This document shows, one piece after another, positions 51,201 through 61,200 of a DNA stretch of 64,000 bases. The notes below the pieces were generated by a model. That model searched no databases. It worked only from the letters and a program-made list of their open reading frames with translations, and was not told the DNA's origin. Made by a program: the position numbers and the translations under genes. Source of the DNA: Liolophura sinensis (taxonomy: Eukaryota; Mollusca; Polyplacophora; Chitonida; Chitonidae); NCBI RefSeq assembly GCF_032854445.1, contig NC_088295.1, positions 84,612,644 through 84,676,643 on the forward strand, given 5' to 3'. How positions within the stretch are numbered: the stretch's first letter is position 1; every line of letters begins with the position of its first letter.

Positions 51201-52386
51201 TGACAGCAACTGAACAACTACATGACATATAAACCTAATTGTAGCAGATAAACATCTAGAAACATATATGGCATATCTCTGTGATCAGTTTCAGTTATTT
51301 TGTGCTAACTTTACTCTCTGGGTGACTGAAAGTAGGACATAGAGACTATATTTCATTTCATTTTAACTCTGATATGAGAAAATAAAGGTCATAAAGTGTT
51401 ACTTTAGTCACCCTACCGCAAAACTCGTCATACATGTGTTCCTGTGTCCTAAGCACAGCACACTTGCGTCTAAACTATTGGGAAGTTTCCTCTGGCCACT
51501 GCTAGTATAAACAGAGCTATTCCTGTCACACCTGCTCTCCCAAGATACCTTCATCCCCCCTCCCAAGATGCACTCATGTCCATAGCCCCTGTCCCATGCT
51601 TCATTCTTGGAACCTAATTTGTTATGGGACTATTGCAATGGATAACACCTGAAGTGTTGCCTATCAAACTAGCGGTACGTTGATATTGTGAATAGACTTA
51701 CATGTAGATCATTCCTACACCTGCAAAGAAATACAGTACAAATACTGGCTCATTCCAGTGTCAGTAAGTCATCACATCACTGTCTACAACTTTCTTGACG
51801 TATGATTAGTGAAATATATAGTTATATATTCATCTCACCTAGCTGATGTGGATGAAATATTACACATGTATTAATGAAGGTATATTTTAATATTTAGAAA
51901 ACTCCTCAATTCTCTTTTCTAACACCTAAAACAGTTATTCAATAAAATGAATCAGTGTTGCCAGACAGTGTGTAACTTAGTTGCCTTTGGTTTTGGTATT
52001 CAAGCTAGATGATCACTCGAGTGTTACTAAGGTCAAATATTCTTGAGTATAACATAAAATACCAACTGAAAATAAATAAACAAAATGAGTAAGAATCATA
52101 AGCAAGCCTTTATTTCATTATGGCACTTAACATATCTAATGATTAATCCAATTCAGTCTAACATGGTGAGCACTTTGGCGTAACAACTGGTGCTTGGCAA
52201 TATGGTGGTATCCTAGAAGAGCATTCATTGGGTTTTAATTTAGTGCAGACTCAAATGGTTTCAACTAACATCTTACCTCAGCAATTGATACTAACCACTG
52301 TCCCTTTTCAGATTTTGGGGGTGTGGCTCACCGTACGTTATCGCAACCAAAAAGACCCACGTGCTAATCCAAGCGCATTTTTGTAA
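45260..52386 (+). CDS. TSPAN13/TSPAN31: TSPAN13/TSPAN31-type tetraspanin, complete, 5 exons (isoform with proximal last exon)
   Basis: Exons 45260-45322, 46776-46943, 48624-48833, 49271-49438 and 52312-52386: 684 nt, 227 aa (human TSPAN31 is 210). All are GT-AG with phase 0 junctions, so exons can be exchanged without frameshift. It starts [20 protein letters not shown], a strong family signature. Four membrane segments lie at about residues 12-35, 43-67, 77-100 and 190-213. The large extracellular loop (about 101-189) has the tetraspanin CCG motif at 129-131 (LDCCGF) and ten cysteines in all. The end [11 protein letters not shown] joins [20 protein letters not shown] and SAFL, again typical. 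Tetraspanins are membrane scaffold proteins; the role of this subgroup is poorly known. A second terminal exon lies downstream. Confidence 0.95.
45900..46515. repeat. Diverged 40-bp minisatellite in tetraspanin intron 1
   Basis: Repeats of CTCACAAACTGCAC and CACTTTCTCTGACAC blocks. In the cleanest part ACAAACTGCA-type words recur at 46231, 46271, 46311, 46351 and 46391, a 40-bp period. About 12-15 decayed copies. Confidence 0.85.
46944..48373 (+). other. First part of tetraspanin intron 2, no gene seen
   Basis: AT-rich, without tandem arrays or recognisable exons. ORFs here (to about 63 codons) look random. Confidence 0.45.
48374..48525 (+). mobile_element. SINE family A, 3' part, in tetraspanin intron 2
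   Basis: TATGTCAGCAACCTACGAAT, GGGTTTCCCCAGGGCTCTGC, CCTCCCACAATAATGCTGGT, CGCCATCATATAACTGAAAT and a tail AAAGAAATAAATAAATA. It ends about 100 bp before exon 3. Confidence 0.8.
49439..52311 (+). other. Tetraspanin intron 4 (2.9 kb), no gene seen
   Basis: AT-rich, with a short (GT)n at about 50742-50756 and a SINE-tail-like scrap near 52038-52080 (ATATTCTTGAGTATAACATA). No exon recognised between exon 4 and the two alternative last exons. Confidence 0.5.
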
Positions 52387-52586
52387 AGCCAACTTTGTCA
52401 TGCATCTAGTACTTGAGGTGAATGTGGGCTATTTTGAACATCGTGCATTACGCAGTCTTTTTTTCCAGGTGGCATTGTATTTCTTGTCTTTCGCTTTTTG
52501 GGTTGGGTTTGCAATATTGGTTGGTAATGGCTCTTTTTCTTCTTCTGAAACTGCAACTGTCCCCTGCTGTTGCATCAATCTCTCTG

Positions 52587-52592
52587 AATAAA
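52587..52592 (+). terminator. TSPAN13/TSPAN31: Poly(A) signal after the proximal last exon of the tetraspanin
   Basis: AATAAA about 200 nt after the stop of exon 5a (52384-52386), so a short transcript ending here would be complete. Confidence 0.55.
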
Positions 52593-53164
52593 GAGAACGC
52601 TGAAGTCCTTGTACCTGTATTTGTCTTTCAGTTTGCTTTTCGGGTTTTGGTGCTCATGGTTCATTGATCTGCAGTAACATGTTAATATGCTCTCTATATT
52701 TCTGAGTCTGCTCATTCTGATATAAAATCTCATTTGAAAGCCAAGTTCTTGTAAAATCACGTCAAAGGTAGCTACGTTTTTTTGATTTTACATGTTGCTG
52801 CTCAAAGTGCATGTGTTTTCTACTATTGCATGTTTTGCATCTTCACAAGCTGCAGCATTGGCACAGTACTACATCAGTTATACAGAAGCATCGGTTTCTT
52901 AAAGCTGTTGTTGTTTCCCAATGAAAACCCTATGTTTCTGTGTTTGCCTAAATGTAACAGCTGTGATATCTGTCAGGAGTATACACCTGTATATGAAGGC
53001 TATTCTTTTCTAGGATATCATGTGTCACTTTCTGATTGAAGTCCATTATTTATAAATTTTTATCTTGTAAATTCAGTATATGTAAATATGAAATCTACTT
53101 TGGGAAGGTTACTTCCGTGGAAGAGATGTAAATCTTAAATCTTGAAGTAATCATATATTTACAT

Positions 53165-53165
53165 A

Positions 53166-53202
<37 letters not shown>
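53165..53202. repeat. (TA)n microsatellite
   Basis: About 38 bp of TA repeats between the two alternative last exons of the tetraspanin. Confidence 0.85.
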
Positions 53203-53203
<1 letters not shown>

Positions 53204-53477
53204 CCATAATCAACAGTTTTTCTCATAAATGTTATGATAATGGTAACCTCCAGATACATATGGTAAATCTACTAAAGTACCACATTTATAAACTTCTTTG
53301 GTTAATTTAAAAAATTGTATCAGTTCAGAACAGGATTTATTAACCCCAGAGGTCGTCTCATATTCTGGCTGTTGTAGGCGCCTGTATACCAGATTTCTAT
53401 ATCCTTCAAACTTTTGTCAAAGATTGGTGAATAATGGACTTAAAACATAAAATGACACTTGGTGCGCCATAATTATT

Positions 53478-53575
53478 TTCATTTATTTGTTTGATTTGTT
53501 TTCTATGCCGTACTGAAGAATATTTCACCTACACGTGTATGCGACAGCAGCCAGCATTATGGTATTTTAAGTCAA
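53478..53575 (-). mobile_element. SINE family A, 3' fragment in antisense
   Basis: TTTATTTGTTTGATTTGTTT, ATGCCGTACTGAAGAATATT and GACAGCAGCCAGCATTATGG match the antisense 3' end of family A; the rest is missing. Confidence 0.6.
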
Positions 53576-53971
53576 TGTTTAGATCAAAGTATTTCTCCAC
53601 ACTGTGGCTGAAATATTGCTGCTTTGGTGTTGACCCATAATCATTCATTCACACAGAAATACCAGTATGTAGTGTTCTTAGACTAATCACTAATAAATAT
53701 TTAAGGGTTTAAGGGTGCTGTGAAAATGTCTTCAAGAACATCATAAAGTTTTAGCATCCATGTTTCTTTGATGTTGACAAATTTAAGGATAAGTGGAAAT
53801 TAAAATGAATACAAAGTGCGGTAAACATTTTAATTAAATATACTTACATGTAGAAATGGTAATATCTTCAGTTACCTTGTGGACTAGGTTTCCAATTTTA
53901 GCTTTTGTGTTATTTCCAGGTATGTTGCACATTGTCATGACCCCCAATCTCTGCTTCTGCTGTCTTTGTAG

Positions 53972-54046
53972 ATCATTGGTGTCTGGCTGGCGATGAGATA
54001 CAGGAACCAGAAAGACCCACGGGCCAATCCCAGCGCTTTTTTGTGA
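53972..54046 (+). CDS. TSPAN13/TSPAN31: Alternative terminal exon (5b) of the tetraspanin
   Basis: Acceptor TCTTTGTAG|ATCATTGG opens 25 codons, [20 protein letters not shown] then SAFL and TGA. This is the same length, phase and nearly the same protein as exon 5a (52312-52386); only three of 24 residues differ. The DNA differs at many third positions, so both copies have been held by selection on the protein and are old. It can replace exon 5a after exon 4 ([11 protein letters not shown]). Residues AM match the human TSPAN31 form better than TV of exon 5a, so 5b may be the ancestral one. Confidence 0.85.
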   Translation: MIGVWLAMRYRNQKDPRANPSAFL

Positions 54047-54924
54047 ACTGGCTTATTACCTGTACTTCATGTATTTAGCAATGCAAACATTCTTCTCAAG
54101 ACCAAGTTTCCCTGGGACAGTTCTACATGGATAGCTTCCCCTGCTATGACAGGGGATTACCTGTACTTGACATGTACTAGTCTCTCAAATTTCATTTTCA
54201 TTTACATTTTCATGGCATCATTTGACTGTGTCACTTGGGTTGGTATACCATTTAGGAAGTGTGAAATTGACAGATGGCTTGTGTGGTATTAGCCTGAAGT
54301 ATGGAGTCAGGACTTCATTCTCATACTTTCATTTTCATTTTTCATGGTCACCTGTTCATTGATTGTTTAGCTTCACCATTCAAGATGTTGTGAGCATTGT
54401 TATTTAGGACTCACTGTTTATGCATGTATATACCGTGTAGAGAGGATTTGGCCTGGTTGAGGACTACTGCGGTCTGTAATCAGGAACATTATGAAAGCTT
54501 GTGAAACCATGTTGCACAGGGACGTAAAATATTTAATGTACTACTTAGCTTGGCTCTTTCTGTCTTCTAGTCCTGGTTTAAATTTTTTTCAAATTCCGAA
54601 AGTTTTAAAGTATCAGTTTGGACTTGTACAGTACATTTCTAAAATCTAAATCCTTTATTAACAGCACACAAGTGGTACGTAGTTACTAGTATCAGTATGA
54701 CTGAATGAGAACTCTTCACTGCTTACGGAACATATGCCACTCTCTACACTCACTTTGCATCACTGCCAGCTTGACCTTTGGAGCCTGTGAGAAGCACCAT
54801 TTATGTGCTCAAGCAGACCTGTAATCAGCATTCATGGTGACCATTCAAATCATGTTGTGCATATTTTAGATAAATAGAATGCATATGTATCAAGTATTAA
54901 TAGAAACAAAGGTTAAGACAGAGT

Positions 54925-55205
54925 TTTTGGTGTTTTCTGACATCACCTTTTGTCTTATCACTGTGACCTTTGCGGTCTTCAAGATCTGAGTACAAAATTT
55001 GCCTATGGTGTTTTTTTTTTTGTGTTTTCTGACATCACTTTTTGTCTTATCACTGTGACCCTGGCGGTCTTCAAGATCTGAGTACAAAATTTGCCTATGG
55101 TGTTTTTTTTTTGTGTTTTCGGACATCACTTTTTGTCTTATCACTGTGACCCTGGCGGTCTTCAAGATCTGAGTACAAAATTTGCCTATGGTGGCAGTGA
55201 TGTAA
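54925..55205. repeat. 91/92-bp tandem repeat, 3 copies, in the presumed long 3'UTR
   Basis: Unit contains TGTTTTCTGACATCACTTTT, TGTCTTATCACTGTGACC and CTTCAAGATCTGAGTACAAA. Starts are near 54931, 55023 and 55114. A poly-T run separates the units. The minus ORF of 106 codons is a by-product. Confidence 0.85.
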
Positions 55206-55658
55206 AGCAAACGTAGAGAAAATGTGCTGTTAAAAGGGAAAAGAAGAAAAAAAAAAAAGACAAAATAGGATTACAACAGAGAATTAGCCATGGTTAAATG
55301 TTATTTGGCTTTCACCATTTAATAGTTGGGCATGTTTGAGATACAATGGTGAAGTGTGAATCTACTCGACATGCACGTTAGACCTTATATGCAAGCTGCC
55401 TATAATTGGTCTGGATTGAAAACTGTACATGTACTGTGTGGATTGACAGGTCATTGGGCCATTTGTCTTTGGTATCTAATTTTGCTTTAAAATGCCATTC
55501 GTAGTTTCCAAAATACATTGATGAAGAAAATGGCAAAAGAAAGGAATTTATATAGTATGTATGTGCAATAATTTTAAGTTTTTGTGGCCTGGTATGCAAG
55601 GGCCACAGTGATTGTCTGTTTTAGCCTATTTGCTACTGTAACCTCCTACATCTATTCA

Positions 55659-55845
55659 GAATGTGTTTGATATTGAAGGGTTTCAGAAATGTACACGTTT
55701 GTGAAAAATTAGCATTTGCTAAAACTTCAGAGATGATAATGGAATGTGTGATTCTGCTTAGAATGTGTTAGATTTTGAAGGGTTTCAGAAATGTACACGT
55801 GTGTGAAATATTAACATTTACTAAAACTTCAGAGATAATAATGGT
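55659..55845. repeat. 101-bp direct duplication in the presumed long 3'UTR
   Basis: Two copies sharing GAAGGGTTTCAGAAATGTAC and AAAACTTCAGAGAT, starting at 55659 and 55760. Confidence 0.8.
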
Positions 55846-56856
55846 TTTAGACAAACAAAGCACATACACCCCTTCATTCCAAGAAGAATTGTCAGGAAAA
55901 TCTTATGGCATGTGAATTTTGAGTGGGGTTTCTCCAGTTTAATTTTTATTATTTATATGTGTCAAAGGTGTATAAACTAGAAATGTTTCCTTAAGTGTTG
56001 TTTTGGGTGTAAATAATACATTTTGTACCAAACAGGTTTGTATGGTGGTGTATTTATTTTTGAACTTGAAAGATGTTTTCATTTGTTTGGACTCGTAAGG
56101 GAACCTGCTGAGTGAATTAGGGGAGATAACCAGGTTAATGAAACCAAGCATAATATATATTTAATACCGATACTCCATGGGTTGGAGTGCAACTCACTTC
56201 TGTTTGCTGTCTTCCTATGAAAAAGGTCTCTTGTCCATGGTTTATCTTGATATCAGACATCTTTAGCATGTCTGTTTAGTTAAATGCTCTGTGTATTTAT
56301 GTCCACACTGATTTTTTTGATTTGAGATACAAGAACATGTGGTTCTCACAGATTAAGGAGAATAAATTATTAGTCTTAGAAGTAATTTTCTTTTAGAGAT
56401 ATCCATCAGAATATAAGTGGTCTGTACAAGTAAATTGGATGTATCATCGTCATAGGACAGAAACATTTTTAAATATGATGTAAACCCAAGCATACATATG
56501 CATATAAACCCTGTATACCTAATTTAATTTTGAAAGGGACTTTGGTCTGTTTGTATATGACACTATAAGGCTATACATCTACATGTATACTTTCCTGGTG
56601 TATTTTCTCTTAATATCGATACAGAATTGTTATTTGATGTTTAGACTATGAAGAATTGGAAAATCAATATAAATGCCATGCGTTTTCATGTCTGGGTACT
56701 ATACATACTGGAAGTCACCAATATAAATCTTAACTAAATGACTAATGTGGGAAAATAACCATGACATTGCTTGTTTGATCTGATATGTTTTGTTTGATCT
56801 GGTTTTAATTAAGTCCCATTCTACGTTGTGTAAGAATATGTGTACAGATAACCTAA

Positions 56857-56862
56857 AATAAA
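56857..56862 (+). terminator. TSPAN13/TSPAN31: Candidate poly(A) signal after the distal last exon of the tetraspanin
   Basis: AATAAA followed by a T/G-rich stretch, about 2.8 kb after the exon 5b stop. If used, the long isoform has a large 3'UTR with the 91-bp and 101-bp repeats. Confidence 0.4.
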
Positions 56863-56954
56863 CATTCCGATTTTGACTGTCGCCAGGTGTTGGTTGTATT
56901 TGTAAATTTTTGTTTAGAAGAAATGCAATAAGTTGGCCACCACAGCTAAAATTT

Positions 56955-57212
56955 ATGTGCTTGGTGTTTTACACCATAATCAAGAATATTTTACTTAATA
57001 TACGATGACAACCAGCATTATGGTGGGAAAAGACTGTAGAGCCCGAGGGAACCCACGACCATCCGCTGGTAGATGACAGACCTACCCACGTATAACCTAC
57101 AAAGTAGCTGGCAAGAGTAAGACTTGAACTCACAGCGATTGCTTGGGTGAGATGCTCTCCATGAGATGAGTCATTGTGCTGCACTAGCACGCTAACTACT
57201 GGGCCACAGGGA
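56955..57212 (-). mobile_element. SINE family A, near full length
   Basis: GTGCTTGGTGTTTTACACCA, ATCAAGAATATTTTACTTA, CCAGCATTATGGTGGGAAAA, CCCACGACCATCCGCTGGTA, GACTTGAACTCACAGCGAT and the tRNA-like head GCACGCTAACTACTGGGCCA. One of the most complete copies here. Confidence 0.8.
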
Positions 57213-57964
57213 AAACTACCCTGAATTTAAGTGCATTTTTTCAGTCTCGGATATTTCTGGGCGGTAGCTGCATGTATGTTGAAGTATTGTGGATCCATCA
57301 AAAACTATATTAGTGTATTAGGAATCCTTCAAAATTGTCTTAAAAGTCAAACCTTCTGTTCCAGAAACAGACCAGCTCATTGTTTATGCTCAGAGTTTAG
57401 ACAATACCGACACAGGAAATCTAATGAGCTGAAAAGATGTATTATGTCTCGTGCCTAATAGCAAAAAAGGTCCTTGCTTGCTCCAGGAGAATGTCATTTC
57501 GTGATTAGATCAATAAGGTTGCAGGTTCAAATCCAACTGTAACTCGCTTATAGCTTTAAATTATTTGATGAACGTCCTCCTGCGAGTTGGTTAGTTTTGC
57601 TGGTGGTCTAATTTCCTCAGCAGTTTGCCAATGTGGTGTGTGTGCATGAACTTTTCCACAGCATTAATACAAATGTAACAAGTTGAACATATGCAAATAC
57701 TATAAATGAGTATGGAAGTGTGTTCGAAAATTTTCGTCACTGAAAGATACATACACACAATCAGAAAAATAGGAAAGTCAAAAAAGTTGACAAACAACCA
57801 TAAAGGCAAACAGAACACCAGCATCTTGCAGATTTCTTAAATGAAATATGATAGTATCTGATGAAGAATGAAAACTCAAAATACTGAAGAAAAAACAATG
57901 TCACTTGTGAAGAAATCAAAGAATAAATGCACTGACACCAATAATGAATGTGTTGGCACATGGT
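57213..57964. other. Tetraspanin-MANBA intergenic stretch
   Basis: Contains a tRNA-like fragment near 57465-57600 with B-box-like GGTTGCAGGTTCAAATCCAA, probably a SINE relic. Nothing else was recognised. Confidence 0.5.
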
Positions 57965-57970
57965 TTTATT
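57965..57970 (-). terminator. MANBA: Candidate poly(A) signal of MANBA
   Basis: AATAAA on the minus strand about 325 nt beyond the MANBA stop codon. Confidence 0.45.
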
Positions 57971-58294
57971 TGGAAGAAAATTTATCCGCTGTAGAGGTAG
58001 AGCACATGTAAATTATTTCAATCACAAGAATAATTTACACTTCATAATTAACATTTATGCAAAGCATTTGTGTTTGAAAGCATAACTGAACAATTTACTC
58101 CAATATTGGTTTCACTGTTGAGTGCTGCAGCTCAATTGTGGAAGAATAACAAACGATAATTAATAAGATTTCTTATATAAGAGTTTCCCTTCACCGATTA
58201 ATCTTGATACAGCATTTCATGGAGTAACTGTAGCATATTTTACCAAAAGCTGGTAATTAGGTGGTAAAATTAAGGTCATCAATTCCCATCGTGC

Positions 58295-61200
58295 TCAATA
58301 CTTATAAATATCTACAAGTGATTTTATTTTAATAGCCTCTTTCAAAGCAGCCGGGTCTACATTTTCTTTTGCAGTAAAGGTTATGTTGACTGTGGGAGTA
58401 GCAAAGAGAAATCCATTGTCCAAAAAAGTCCCAGGGATTCCTGTGGCCTCTAACCAAACAAAAGCAGCCATATTGTCAGTGCTCAACGTCAGGTTAAAAG
58501 TGGAGGAGCTCTGAGAAGTTGGGGTCAAGCTGGTAATCTACAAACATATGAGGCATAAACATTACATACCACATGACACACAAAAATACCTATGACAGAC
58601 TTTTTACCTAGCAAGCATATAGGACCCCAGTTTATTAATCTCTGATGTTAAAGGAGGGTCGGAAATTTGATCAACCAATGGCCTGATAAAACTGATAGTC
58701 ACAACTAATAAGATCCCTGACAAAACACACAAAAATAACTTCTACGTCATCACAACATTTAAAAGCAAGAACTCTGGGAATGCACAGAAATTTCACTGCA
58801 TTTCCCCCCAAAAATCTGTTCTTACAAGACTTATTACACATATCTGTTTTAGAGTACCAGTTTGCATCATTCCTAAATAGACCCCCTTGAAGACATAACT
58901 CATATGTCAAGTAGAGCTGTAGGGCACCTGTGCCAAATATAACATACACTAACCTGTATGTTGGCAGCCTTAAGGGAAGCTTCGCTAAATGATGACAGAG
59001 GGAACCAAGTATCTGGACCGGTCTCCAAGTCGTTTACATAGAGGAAGAGAACACAGCCAGTTCCTGCTGGACACTTAGATGTGGTCAGCATGTCTGCAAG
59101 GTCAGCCTCAAACACCAGGTCTGAGGTAGAGTTTAGCTGAAATATTCATGGTCATTATTAACACATTCCTGTAAGGTACTAAATATACATGAATAAAACC
59201 TTAACCACACTTAAATATATTAATTCCTGCCCCAAAACATAAAAGGACAATACTCTGCATTCCATGAATAACTTTTTTGTAAATAGATAGATAGACAAAC
59301 AGACCCACAGACAGACAAAGCAAGCAAAGAGGCAAGCACACAGAGAAAAAACACTGGCAAAACAGAGTGTATTTCTTTAACAATTTTGCATGGTGTTTAT
59401 CCAAGCATATTCTGAGAGCATTACTCTGTGCAGGCCGATGATATTATACTTTTTGTGAAGCCTTAAATTTGGGCAACACATCCAATGTAGTTTTGTCTCC
59501 AAGTCAAGATAAAAAGGTGTATAAACCACATTAAAAGTTGCCATTTCACATGCGAAAAGTTTAGGAAACAGGCCAACCCCTTTCGGAGAGGTAAAATTAA
59601 GGCCAGAAACTGCTCATCTAAGAGAATCACTTTAAGTTTAATTAACTGTTAACGTTATTATTTACCATGAAATTACAGATTATTTCAATATTACATGTAT
59701 TCTCTGTATAAGTTAAAATGCTTTCAATGTCCCTACTAACTGACTGATCCCAGCTGTCAATCAGAATGATTGGATTATAACTGCATCTCTCAGACAAAAT
59801 ACTATGTCAGGCAGTTGATGTTGACCGCTGATGATGCTGTCGTCTTACCTAACAAGTTAACCCTTCAAGTCAGTAGAATCAGTGGGTGTGGTGATTATTA
59901 GTATGTCAATCAGTCAATTGGTAAGGTTGGCAAAATGGTTGATATAAACTAATATAGTTGGTCCTGTAATAGCAGTTTAACCTGTCCTTATTAGCCACCA
60001 TAATCTCAGGTATATCATACAGACTGGTAATTACCTTCTGGGTTCTGATCCATCCATAGAGAACAATACAACAGGTACTTGCACAAAATATTGTTGAGTG
60101 TAGGTTAACAAGACGAATGTTACGATGTATATGTCGTACTGATGATGCTTACCTTAAAAGTGGTGTTTTATTTAAGCTTCCACACCATCCAACCTGGATA
60201 CCTATTGACACTGTTAGGATTTTTATTCTTTGCACTTTCAAAAGTTCAAACCGTATGTTCTCAATAATTTCTGACCCATTTTTAGAAAATGTATACCATG
60301 ATGCCTTGCAGGGGCTGTTTTCTTAACTCGTACACTCTCTGTGGGGAGTAGAGCATTACCAGTAGACAACCAGTGACAGTAGTTCACATTTCCGTCACAT
60401 CTCAGTAAGCCTCACCAGTATGGCAAGACACTGCCGGGTTTTGAAAAGATTTCTCTTTTTGTGTGATTGGACAACTGCTTTTCAACAATGTCAATGTTGT
60501 TTAAAACTCTGCACACATTGGTAGACCTATATAAACTACGAAATTGTAGAAAAACAGATGTTTCTCGAATTTTCGCTTGTATCAGTGGCAAATAGAATCT
60601 CTGGTTGGATATACATGATGTCGTCAAAACATGTGGTTCTCGAAATTTGAAAGCTTATTATTTGTCATCCTGGAGAGACAAGCGACAGCGACACGACTCG
60701 ATACAAGCCTTTCTTACAGAAAATCAAAGTTTGGAGTAGTCTGACACATATACACAGCTACTTACTTATTTCACAATATTCCCGAGCCCAAAATATCAGC
60801 CTTAATATGTGGTGTGACATACTTTATGCATGTCGGCCAGAAACGGACAAACATTTCCAGGCATACCAGGCTTGGACAGTTGTCAGAGTGCACTCAGAGT
60901 GCACTCAGTGTTGAATTCTGTATTGTGTAATGCATGTTTGCCCAAATACGAGGAAATCTTGGCTTGGAATCTAATTAAGAATACCAATGTTAATAGCTCG
61001 CATCCATTCATGGGACTCTTGATTTGGCCAGAGGCATCCGGTGCTGGCTTCTGCTGATAAAGCCCTATTTAAAGTCTTTTATTGCCATATTAAAAATAAA
61101 CCCTGGTTCAAAAGTTTTTTCTCAGTAGATAATTCTTCATTCATTAGCCATTTTATGTACCTGTAAGCCTGTCAATGATTTGGGAAAGTTCCTTAAAAAT

